This document shows, piece by piece, positions 14,883-26,281 of a stretch of 64,000 nucleotides of DNA. Position numbers and translations under genes: made by a program. Under the pieces are notes generated by a model, which saw only the letters and a list, made by a program, of their open reading frames with translations, ran no database searches and was not told the DNA's origin. The stretch lies in the NCBI GenBank assembly GCA_028583405.1, contig CM053243.1:22842867-22906866 (forward strand), written 5' to 3'. The DNA is from Pogonophryne albipinna. Taxonomy: Eukaryota; Chordata; Actinopteri; Perciformes; Artedidraconidae. The stretch's first letter is position 1; every line of letters starts with the position of its first letter.

Positions 14883-17800
14883 CTAGTGAGGGAATACAGA
14901 GAACGATGTCAGGGGTGAAAAGGAACAATTGGTAAAAAGGTGACAGCCTGAGTCATAAATATAGAGATAGGTTTGCGCTAGGTATACCTGAAAAAAAAAA
15001 GAAATACTAAAAAGATTTCATAGTGGCCTTAACAACAAAAACAGGGTTGACAAATTTGTTTAAAAAAAAACTTGCAATAAGCATTGGTCATGATAAACTA
15101 CTACATTTAGAAAAGTGACCATGCTGCACACGCCGATCCTCATATTGTGCTATAGTGCCAAACACAATATATCATACAAAGAAAACCACAGAGGCAGCAA
15201 CCAACTGGAGTGAATTCACTAGAAAGTGTTAAGGTCACACACAGCCTGGAGATATATCTACTTAGTGTAGCTAGTGTTCACAGCTTTCACACGAAGAAAG
15301 GGAAGGAATTGTTCCCGGCATATTGACAAAGAGCTGCAGGGAGCTGTCAAACTGAGATGACAGCTTATGTCAGACTTCCAGGGGTGAATATAAAGAAAAG
15401 TGTTAAGAGTCAGTGTAAGCCTAAAAAATACAACATTTCTTTATTGTATGGCCATTCTTGAAAGCTATTACAGAAGGAACAAAATAAAACGGTTGTTCAT
15501 ATTTGGCAAAAAACGCACCAAAAAGGATGTTTAACCACCAAAGGTGCTCTGAATGCACTATAACTATAAGGAGAACTGAACAATGCATTCTTTATTTGTA
15601 TTATCTTTGTAGCTACTGTATGCATAATTGAAAAAATATAAAAGCAATGACAGACCAATAGGCTTACTTCTCTGTACAGCCACATGTCCACACTGTGTGA
15701 TAGAGAGAGAGCGGCTCCGCTGCACTGCTCTCTCCCTGCGTCTAATCAATGCTAAGTGATCCTACCATTGACTTACACCGCCAACATAATTGCCAGTGAG
15801 AGGCTAGACAGTAACTCACTCTCCTCCCACTGCACTCCTGTGTGACAAGCTGATCTGGGAGAACATACCAAAAAGAAAAAAAGAGCCGGGAAAACCGACA
15901 GAAGACACAGAAAGAGGGAGAGACAGTAAGAGGGAGAAGGATAAAAGGATAGAGATCCAGATAACAGTACAGTGAAGATTGGCCTGGTGCCAGCAGGAGC
16001 TGAATTCTTTCCTGGGTGTCTTCCTCTCGTCTCTGGCCACATCTGTCTTGAGTTTCTCCGAGAGCTCCCTGGGGCCCTCTCCACTCAAACTATTTTAATT
16101 TGACTAAACACCTGATTTATTTTATCTCTCCGATGAGGAAAGCCGTTTGTCTTAATAGGGCTTGTCAACCTCCAGAACCCATTCAGGGCAATTTACTGGC
16201 AGGCTTGTCTGAACCTCGGTTCGCCCCGCTCTGCCTCCGCTGCCTGCTGCAATGGAAGAGAGCTGCAATTCTCCATTTATCCTCCTAAGGAAAAAAAAGC
16301 ACCTTAAAGCAGCTATTCATTGGGCCAGTGTTCAGTTTCTAAGGCCTGAATTGACTTCTTATTCACCCGACTACACTGAATGGCTTATCTGTAAAATTGA
16401 TACAATCAGCACCAATTTTATTAACCTTTGGCTGTGTCCATGAACGAGCTGCCTTTTTCAGGTCACTAGCAAGATACATCGGTCGTTGTCACAATAAATC
16501 ACGGCTATCAATACTGTGGGAGGGAAGAGCGAGGGACTAAAGAAAAAACATAAAGAAAGACAGGAAGGGAGAAAGTAAGAACAGAGAAATAAAATTCCCA
16601 TCCAGATGAAGATGAGGGCCATCATGCTTTCAGGGCAGCATAGATGACTTTGAGTTGGAAACTAAACATCCGGACTCACTGACGCTCTCTCAGCCTTCGT
16701 ACACATTTCTGAAGATCACTCACTAGTTTTAAAGTATCAACACTGTGGAAAAAAGATTGAAAAAACTGAATAAACAGCACATATATGTTGTGTTTGTGTG
16801 CATTTCTGTGCAGGCAGACTGGTGCTAAGTGTCCAGAGAAGGAATATAAACAGAATAGTGTGAAGAGCTTCGTCTTGCTCCAACACCAAAAGAATACTAA
16901 CAGAGGGCTCTTTGTTTTGATGTTGAGCTAAACTATGAAAAGTCTACATTGTCCTCTGTATTGCAATTTGGGCTACAAGTGAAAATTGTAATAAAACGTT
17001 TTGGGCATCTAAATATGAAAAGCTGGTTGGGGAATTTTAACATCAAGACATCCAAACTTAGCAGAAAAACAGGCGCATATGTTTTTTGTAAGGGGGTTGA
17101 TGTAAAAATCTCTTTCTTCCTGCTTTAAATTATGGATCAGCTTTAAAATGCGGATAAAACTTTTATTGGGTGGTTCAGAAAAGGAGAGTTGTGGTCTGTG
17201 TCTGACCAGCCTGCTGACAAAAGAGGCAGTTTCCTGCATATTGCATGGCTTTTAACAGCAGTGGGGCTGGGGTCTGCCCGTTAACATGTCTCCTCACATT
17301 GCGCTTCCGACGGCAGACAGACAGCCCAAAGATGCCTTGGCGCTACATAAACCCAAGCAGTCGGCCCAGACCTAACATGTTGTGACATCCTCCTGTTAGA
17401 TGACTGAAGCCCAGTAGGACAATACCAGCCTGACACAGGAAGAGGATCCCAGGAGTGAGCGGTCAAGCTGTGCTGGCGCTTTTCTTGTTTTTTTTCTCAG
17501 GCCACCGTGTCAACTTCAGCTATGTTAGATTGACACATAGGAAGAGGAGGAGACCGTAAAGCAGTTTTGTTCACTCTCAACGCATTCAGCCTTCACCTTT
17601 TGAAATTCCTTCCTCTTTTAAATGTCACAAAGTAGGGCAGAAAACATCAACGACGGGTGACTAAATAAATGATAAGAGGAAAACAAGCAGAGCCATGGTT
17701 GCTTGGGGAGGGCTGGGGGTATTTGTGCCTTGGGGTCTTTGGATAAAAGGCACTTTGTAGGGGTGCGATTTGTTCTGTCCAATACCCACATCTCCCTCTC

Positions 17801-19907
17801 TCTTGGCTCCCTCCTCTCTGCTCTAATCAAGCAGTCTCTAATTTGGGTTCCAAGACCAGTACCGGGGAAAAAGAAGGAGGCTTGTTACTTTGAAGAGTCC
17901 CGAGTGAATAACACAGATAAAAGATTCAGGCACAAAAAGAGAAGAAAAGCGAGGGAGGGTGAGGGTGAAAAGGGGGGAAATCACAAGGCCCCCTATTCTC
18001 TTCCCTTCCTTTGGTTAAGACAGCTGAGCCATTATGACCAGATCTGAATTGAGTTTTTAGCGCCAGAAGACTGGAAATTCTTTGTCTCTCTATCAGTCAG
18101 CTTTTGTGGATGCTTCCATATGCTGCAAGCCCATCCTAAGTAAATTAAGACTTGTTTAAATGCTCCAAATGTACCAAGTTGGATCCACAGACCGCACATG
18201 ACTTTAATGCCTTGTGAGCTAAGGCTCTCTCTCTGCTCTCCTAAAGTGTGTGGGAATCTAGACACGAGTGTGTACAGATGTGTGTTGCGTGCTCCTCCAA
18301 TCGATAAAAGGCTCATGCCTCTGAGTAAATGCATACGTATGTGAACTACGCGGTAGTGTGACCCTCTTTTTCTGTAAAACACAAAGAGCCAATTGAGTTG
18401 CATCTATTGGTATTTATTTTCTGTTCAAAATAGAAAGATTTTTCTGTTCACATACCTTTCTTCAAAACCATAAACCAATTCAACAACCGCATGAAAGCAA
18501 GCAAACCCCTGTACCAAATTCACTTTTGTGATATTGAATATGATAAGGTTTTGTGCGTTGGTCAGAGTAAAATGTCATATTGAACATTTAGTATGGCAGA
18601 AAAATAAAATAACAAGAGCTGGGTTTATGGTATCCTTACACTTTTAACAGCTATATACACTTGTTCAACCATATGTGTTTCCAGTTATATGGTGTTAACG
18701 CGTCTCCATGCCCTACAACCGAGACAATATGAGCAACAGCTGTTTTACCTGGCTCGCTGCCTCTGCCATGATATAAAAGCTGTTAATCTTGCCAATAAAA
18801 CCCCATTAACAAGCATGAGCATTGACTCACAAGCACGTGTCATCCACTGGCAGCAAGGATCCTCAGTCCATATGCTTTCATATAATGTATGAACCTTTAT
18901 TCTGAGACACTGCCCATTTTCTTGTTAAAGAAAAAGTCAGATCTTGTCAAAGGTTTAAAACCATAAAAATGGATGTGCTTGAGACTTGTGAAAGCTTTTA
19001 ACTTGCTAATGGCAGACTGCGACTATACTTTTCCAACAGCATTTCTATATGTCTATCTGTATGTGTGTGCACATGGATTTGAGTATTGACAGATAAGACT
19101 TTAAGACTTTTACAGAATTAAGTAAATTGGTCAGTAGAGGTCTAGTTTTTTTTAAATGAAAATCTGATTGGCATACGGAGAGGTTATTAAAAAAAGCACA
19201 CTTCATCTACTGTGGTTTTACCGTTCATGCCGAACATTGATGGAGACTAATAGTTTGATGATAGCAGAAGCCTCACTCTTCAGTATAATTATGCTAATGT
19301 TTAAGCTCCAGCACTTCACTGTCTACCCATGACACTGGACAAGGTACTTCATCAAAGCCAAGATCGAGGCTCGACCTGAACATATTACTCCACAGAGAAT
19401 GCCACTGACCCTGAAATTCACTCTGAGGACAAAAAATAATTCTACACAAAAACTTTACTTCTGGTCTTTCATTTATTGAATACATTATTCTTTCTATCTA
19501 TAATACAGTGCCACAAACCATGGATCCTGCTGCCATGCAGGTTGTTGTACATATGCAAGGCAGTTCATAAGATGACAGAAAAACAAAGTCCAATCCTTAT
19601 ATTCATCTTTTCTGATTTGATGGCAATGAGTCTCACCCGTGTGCCCTTAAAATAGAAAAGTTTTCAAGGCCCCTCTCATACAAAGCGCTTTAAGCCTGGA
19701 AGACAGTGATCAAGGCAACAGCTAACTGTCTGCAAAACCTTGGAGGTGAATGAGTTAGATGATAACTCTGTATTTTCATCGGTCTTACCTATACAGCGGA
19801 TAAGAATTAAATATAAGAAAAAACGTCAAATGATTGCTAAACAAAAAACTCAAAGACATGTATTTTGCATGCAAGTACAAAAAGCAATACAAATAAAGAC
19901 CTTTCAA

Positions 19908-19933
19908 TTAAATATCCAGATTAAATATCCAGA
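19908..19933. repeat. 13-bp tandem duplication
   Basis: ttaaatatccaga occurs twice in perfect tandem. Confidence 0.9.
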
Positions 19934-21822
19934 CAAATACTTAAAATAGCTACATCTTTGGTATTAAGATTATATTTACAATATTTATATTTCTGATTAC
20001 ATTTCATGTTAGAATATGTAAAGTAACTTTAGAATTATTCATACAAAACACTGTTGTAAATTTGCCACAAATGACGTAAAAAAAAAATCTTAGTCGAGAA
20101 TGAATGCCCTGAAAGTTGTACACAGTTTCTTACAGAATTGTAATGTAAAAGTGCCCATGCATATTTAGTATGAATGAGATTTACCTTAAAATTAATATTC
20201 TACATTTCACTGTGTGGAAATTAATTGTGGAATTAGAGTGTGAGGTTTTACGTGGAATCATCAGTCAGAATTTCTTTGGACTGTAATGTGTGATTTCTCT
20301 TTAAAAGAAAATAGGATTATAGTGTGAGGGGGAAAAAGGAGGCTGAGCTTGCAATTCAAGAGGTATCATAAGAAATGTGAAAGTAACTGATTGATATCTG
20401 AAAAACTCCCTTTGCTAACTTGCATGCACTTTTATTCAGATGTTGTTTGCATCTGTTTCGAGTGAATTATATCTTCATATCTAAATGTCGTCTTCATTAA
20501 CATCCTTAGTATTAACATTTGCTTTACTGTGGAAAAGCTGATCAATCTTTTAGGGGAGTTTGTCTTAAATAAATGACAGGTGTGTTTTTGTCAGCTCTGT
20601 AAATGTTTTACATTCTTTTCAAATGAAAACAGTAGTAGTACGCTTGTTTCCATGAAATGTATTATACAACTTTAAAAGTCATTAGTTAAACAAACCATGA
20701 CAAACCACTGAAATATAATTCAAAACACAAACAGAGAACCCTATCACACAAACCCACATACACTAGCACAGCAGTTCCCTTTTTACCTCCATTGCCACAA
20801 GCTAAATTCCTCAATTCATTAGAGGAGAAAAACACACAGTCCAACACTCTCATACATTCATCTGGCAAATGTGGCCTGAGGAATAATGATTTACTGTGGC
20901 TCATATTTCACCTGAGTGCACAGGGCAAACAGTTGACTGAAGTGTTGTGGAGAAAATGCTAACTGAGGCATTTTTGACTGGAGCAACTGGACAGATACTG
21001 TTTTGTGCTGTTTGTGTGAATGTTTTTGTATGTTGAATAAACATTATATACATAATATTTATATACAGTGTGTTGTAAAAACACACCATTATTTTACTAC
21101 TCAGCTCTTCATTTCAGTGTCAGCGAAAATGTGTGCACCAACATTGTGCTGTGCATCACAACTATATGGAAGCCATTACAGTAGGAATAAAGTTTCATTT
21201 TAAAGTGAATAATCATGTTTTGAAGCCAACTCTCATGGCTGAACAATATGGGCTCTGTGTTCACACAGTGGACTCCTTTCTGTGAGTGCAGGAGTAAAGC
21301 CAGCACAGGTAGGGCCAGCATCAAATCAGTCTCAGCTGCCGCCCTGCCCTGCCCTGTGTTCTCCTCCTAAACAGCTTCCACTTATCTGCCTGCCACAGGA
21401 CTGTCTGCGTGCACTCGACCACTGTCATGTGGACACCATTCTCAAATTGATTGTGACAGTGCAAGAGCCTCGATTTTTCTGCTTCAGAATTCAAGCTGCC
21501 ATATCAACACTAGTGTACAATGTTAAGCATTTTTCTTATTTTAATATTTTTTGCAAATTCCTAGAGAATGAATACAGCTTGTGTTCCAATTTAGTAACCA
21601 CGTTTTTTTCTTCATGTTTAGGTAAATGCTTGAGCATTTGGCTTCTTTTTTTTTTCTCCCAATGGGGGTCCGGGAAACTGGCACTCAGCAGGGAAACTTA
21701 AACAGCTCTGTTGAGTATGAGGCTCAAATACCCTGCGCATAGCAAGCATGCAACAGAGAGCAACCTTATCTGCCTTAGGACGCTGTGTACTATATTTGTA
21801 AGCATTTGACACATGCATATGC

Positions 21823-21825
<3 letters not shown>

Positions 21826-21860
<35 letters not shown>
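21826..21860. repeat. (TA)n microsatellite
   Basis: 35 bp of alternating TA, flanked by degenerate gcatgtat/gtacatatat sequence. Confidence 0.95.
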
Positions 21861-21865
<5 letters not shown>

Positions 21866-23810
21866 TATATACACAGGGACATAATGATTGTACGTCTCCT
21901 AAATCATGTGTAAAATGGGGGCTTTGCATCTCTTTGAGGTTTATAATTGTAAATGTCTAAGTACCCGTCTAAAATCTTTTTTTCTCTACTCCTTGCACTC
22001 CTCCTTCCACCTTGCCTGCCATTATCTGCTACTTTCTGTGGTTTGGAGCCCTTCCAGCCGGCCTCCCTTTCTTGCTCTGTGGTTTTGTTCAGGAGATTTC
22101 ATCTCCCTCCTTCATCGTTCCAGCAGATTGACAGCTAAGCTCAGGTATGAAAACAAACAGTTAGCTCTGGAATTGACTGGTGAAAAGAAATCCGGCACTA
22201 ATGCTCCTTCGCAAGCTCTCCTTTTTGCATTCCCTGCTGATGCTAAGCCCTAACAGCATACAAGAAAAGGCAGATGGAGATTTGAGATCATTAACCCTTA
22301 ATAACACCATCTACATGTCTGGTTTAAGCACACAGCCTCTACTGGATTACTACACTTGTTTCGACTGACTGTAGAAGCTAAAGTATGTCTTTACCTCGGA
22401 AGCAGCACATTATGTAGACAAACACCCACATGACAATAAGCTATAATTATAGATGTGTCATCTGTAAGAGGTAAATGGTTGGTTGGGTTCACAGACTTTG
22501 AAAGCAAATCTCTGATGTTGATACTATTGTTTTGTTTTGTTTATTGTACGTGTGTGTTCATCTCAACGGGATAAAGTATTCAGGGCATGTTTGAACACAA
22601 CTGCAGTTAAAGAATGTCTTTCTTTTCATGGGTAAAAGCCCCAGGACAAATTCTGTCACACCTATTGTTTTTCATTTATGTATGTTTCCTAAGAGCAAGA
22701 CTAAATTAGTTCCTCGCCAGACAAATTCCACCACTTGCCTCTGCGATTACACAATTACTTAAAGGTTTTAGTGGCACACTGTCAAAAGGTAGCCTATAAG
22801 GTGCACAGTATAATTAGTGAAGGAATTGGTGAGCGATAAGCACAGAATACACAAGGCAGTTGTGCCACTACTGTAGTCTTTATCTGCATGTCAGCCTTTA
22901 TTCGTACTTTCTTTCATTTATTTGAAACCTACAGGCATGTTTGTCTTTTGTACTGATTTTAACCTAACAATTAATTGAACCTCTGATTCATCATAACACT
23001 TTAGATCTTAATCATAAGGTGGTTTTAAGCAAGGTACCTTTGTTTGTGTTTTAATTAGGCGGACCTTGTGCGTCTCCAACCCTGGGCTCCTTTTTAATTG
23101 CCCGTATTTACATCAGGCAGACATCAAACGCAGAGAGAGAGACATTTGTAAGGGGGAGCACAAAGCAGCCCTTTGAAATGTCTACAGTCATATGAAATGG
23201 CATGCTAATTAAAAATCTAAGGCTGCCACTGTGATAGAAGCATTTATATTTGTAACTGTGGTGTATAGACTGTCTCCATAACTCATCAACAGACAGAGGC
23301 CATAGTGTTTATTATCAGACTCCCTACCTGTTTACAGACCACCAAGTAACCTTCCCGTTCCCATTCATCAAACAGCAGAAATGCCCTGCCTGTAATTTAA
23401 CAGACCGGCTTTCAAAAGGCTAAATCATTTAAAACATTTTACCCATTGCACTTTGATCTACAGTGGCATACAACATACTAGGGCAGGTACAATGAATCTA
23501 GTTTACCAAGCAATGATTTATCCTTCAGTTCATTAAGGTTATTGCCAATAAATAAACTTATTAGAACATTCAACAGCCTTTTTCCCCTCTCCTCTGTAAT
23601 TCCATAATTAAAACCAAACACAGTTTTATTTATGTATGTCACCCTTGTTTTTAAAAATAAACAATTTAGCAAAATGAACAGAGTTACCTGTGCAGTGAAA
23701 TGTGCTTTCTTAATTGATTTGTGAAGAGTCTTCATGAAATGTTGATAATAAAAGATATGAGTATGTTATCAACAGTTCAAATATTTATATTGAAAGCAGT
23801 GAGTGAGGGA

Positions 23811-24130
23811 GAGTGAGCGAGCCAGTGACAGCCTGCTGTTATCAGCCAGCTGTTATTGTGCTTCGCCGTGCTGTATAAGCACACACGCTCTCAGTAACAG
23901 TCAGTGCTAAGGACTGAGCAGCGGCCCTGCCCATCCTCGGCCCACCTTCATAAACAGAGATTTTGGGGGAGTGCTGAGTTGCGCTTTGCCGTGCCGCAAT
24001 TGATACGCTGCGCAGGGCGTTCACTGTCGGAGTCAAGACATTCCACTCAAACGCAGACTCACCGAGGAGACGACTCTGTGCGTCACCGTCTCCTCTCTTA
24101 ACGGCTTCTCTCCTCTCAGCCCAGCCGTGC
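23811..24130. promoter_or_regulatory. CpG-dense block, possible internal promoter or enhancer
   Basis: I count about 20 CpG in 320 bp by eye, far above the neighbouring AT-rich intron. It starts about 350 bp into the intron downstream of sox6 exon 3. On the minus strand it contains a donor-like CTCG|gtgagt at 24063/24062. It could be the first exon and promoter of a shorter sox6 transcript that splices to exon 4, where Met194 is the first in-frame ATG. It could equally be an intragenic CpG island or enhancer. No clear TATA box or initiator is seen on the minus strand. Confidence 0.35.
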
Positions 24131-24475
24131 TCTGTTTACATCAAGCACACTTTGGGTTCAACAATTACCAGAGCGGCATGAACGCACTGCATGTGCCAGA
24201 GCAGAGACGCTACACACAGAGCCTCAGAATGAGTCCAAATGGGCTGCAATTTTGAAGACGGCACTTTGGACAGAGTTGGGCATTCCAAAAAAAAAGAAAA
24301 AGGAGGAGAGAAATGAATGAGGAGGGCAGCCAAAGGCCTTTGTTTTAATTCAGAGTACAAGGCTGTGGCTGAGATTATACAGTACATAGATTATGTATGT
24401 ATGTTTGATAGGAATGAGTGATTTGCTAACACAGTTTAAACTTGTGCTTTGGTGTTGCAGTCCTTGTACTCCTAC

Positions 24476-24565
24476 CTTTTACTTCTGCCAGCAGTTCACT
24501 GGTGTTGAGACTCTCCATCTTCTCTTTCCACTCTTTAGAAAGAAGTGCCTCCATGCATGAGGGAT
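24476..24565 (-). CDS. sox6: sox6 coding exon 3 (codons 149-178 plus first base of 179)
   Basis: This 90-nt exon is easy to miss. It encodes the end of Asp149 and then [20 protein letters not shown] and TSELLAEVK, ending with the first base of Gly179. The acceptor is a clear pyrimidine tract (ttttcttcttcttttg) ending ttaaag at 24566. The donor is AAAG|gtagga at 24476/24475. Entry and exit are both phase 1, so the length is a multiple of three and the exon could be used as an in-frame cassette. The [13 protein letters not shown] core is shared across SoxD proteins. The following LNTSELL is the Sox6 version; Sox5 differs here. This is the best evidence in the window for Sox6 over Sox5. Confidence 0.95.
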
Positions 24566-25362
24566 CTTTAATACAAAAGAAGAAGAAAATGGTACTTATT
24601 TGAATAAAAAGAAAAAGTGAAGTACCTGTTTGGATTTAATTGTTTTTTATGATAAAGGAATAATGTATATTCAGTTTTTTTAGTTTGTTATAAATCTCTA
24701 AATCTATTCACCTAAATGGAAATGAGAAGGAGTCAGTGTATCACACGAAAGCGTATTTTACTTGATGGTATTGCGAACATTAAAAGAGACTCGACAGAGA
24801 TGAGCTAAGGGAGGAGGGAGGAGGGGAGCAGGCATTGTGGGGATAGCATAAGGGTAGAGACGCACATTAAGCGGGAGGCAAGTAGTGAGACTGGCTACGT
24901 CCGCGCATTCGTTTAGCTGCCAATGATGAAAACAATTAACATTTGTCCAGCAGACAATGAATCAGAGGAGGAATGGCTGCAATCTGCCATGCTGTCGCTG
25001 GGGTAGCTGATAAAGAACACACTGGGCCGGCTGACCCAGGCCTTCACCGTCCTTGCACTGCTTAGGGGTCAGCCTGTTCTCATCAAACACCAGCAGCACC
25101 AGCTAGCTTCCACCCCTCCACCTTGAGACACTGTCTCTCAAACTGCCTCCAATCTGAACCATATCATCATAAGACATGCAGCGTACAGTCCTTTAGAATC
25201 TTATAGTAAAAATGTATTATTGGAAAGCAAATCATATGCTGTCTAAAAATATGTGCTGATTTCTATAAAAAAATTCTCCAGGTTTCAAATAGTCCCTCAG
25301 GATATAGGAAATGTTCTGAATTTGGAGCAAAATACAAAACCAAAGCAGACACACTAATTATT

Positions 25363-25390
25363 ACCACAAAGGGCACCACAAAGGGCACCA
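25363..25390. repeat. 12-bp tandem repeat (2.3 copies)
   Basis: accacaaagggc occurs twice perfectly, followed by acca. Confidence 0.9.
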
Positions 25391-26249
25391 TAATGAATAG
25401 TCTGACCACATAGTGGCTCCTTTATGAACACACTTCTGGTTAAAAAAAAAGACACAATTCAGAAGCATGTTAATGTTAAATGTAGTTGTCATGTGTTTTT
25501 GGTTCCAAGTTGCACATAATTGTAAAAATCTGAGAAACAGAGAGGCAGACTGAGGGGGGCCCATCACATGCTGTATTCTGAACTCTTCCCATTTCACCAT
25601 TATCGTCCTTGACATCAAACTCAGAGGAGAGTTGTACAGTTAAGAATGTATACAACTGTTGTTTCCTTTTATCTCTTGCACAAAACCAAACACTGTTGTT
25701 CCCTTTGACAAACACAGTGACTTCAGAGGATCTGGGAGTAACAGGGAGTAACGGGGGTCAGCAGTTCTTGTTGCCATGTTTAAGGATGGCTTTCAGAGAG
25801 ATCAAGCAGAGTGACCATTTTGTTTGATTGTCCACTTCCTCCAATGTGATGGGGGTCGACAGGACATCTTCAACTCAGGGTCATTATAACATTACTTCTG
25901 CTTTATTGACTTTCCAATTCCCAACTCACAGTTTGTCCCCTTGACCCTAAGCGAGGGAGAAAGAAAAGGCAGTGTGTGTTGTGTATGTTTGTGTTAACTC
26001 CCTCCATGGCACAAAGATCACAGAACTTTAAACAGGGGTTAGGGGCAGGGGGAGGGGGTAGCAGAGCTCAACGCTTCTTCCCTGCGCCTCACCCCTGGGT
26101 GAGACAGCTTCCTCTCCCGGAACAACACACTCCTTTCGAATCATAATCCTTTTAAAGACAGAAAAACATCAGGGCATGACATGTTCTCCCCTAAAGCACA
26201 GAAAAGGCTTATTTTATAAGTGGTGTAAAGGGGAATTAAATAAACACAT

Positions 26250-26281
26250 GGAGCATATGTTAATATGAACACATATGCTCC
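26250..26281. repeat. Perfect 11-bp inverted repeat with 10-nt loop
   Basis: ggagcatatgt at 26250-26260 and acatatgctcc at 26271-26281 are exact reverse complements, forming a possible hairpin. No target-site duplication or transposon body is seen. Confidence 0.85.

Larger units (their letters stand above)
14883..24475 (-). other. sox6: sox6 intron between coding exons 3 and 4
   Basis: This intron of about 9.6 kb has donor gtagga and acceptor actag, and joins phase 1 to phase 1. It holds a short AT array (21826-21860), a 13-bp tandem duplication (19908-19933), and a CpG-dense block close to the donor (about 23811-24130). The remainder is AT-rich, non-repetitive sequence in which I recognise no gene. 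Confidence 0.9.
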
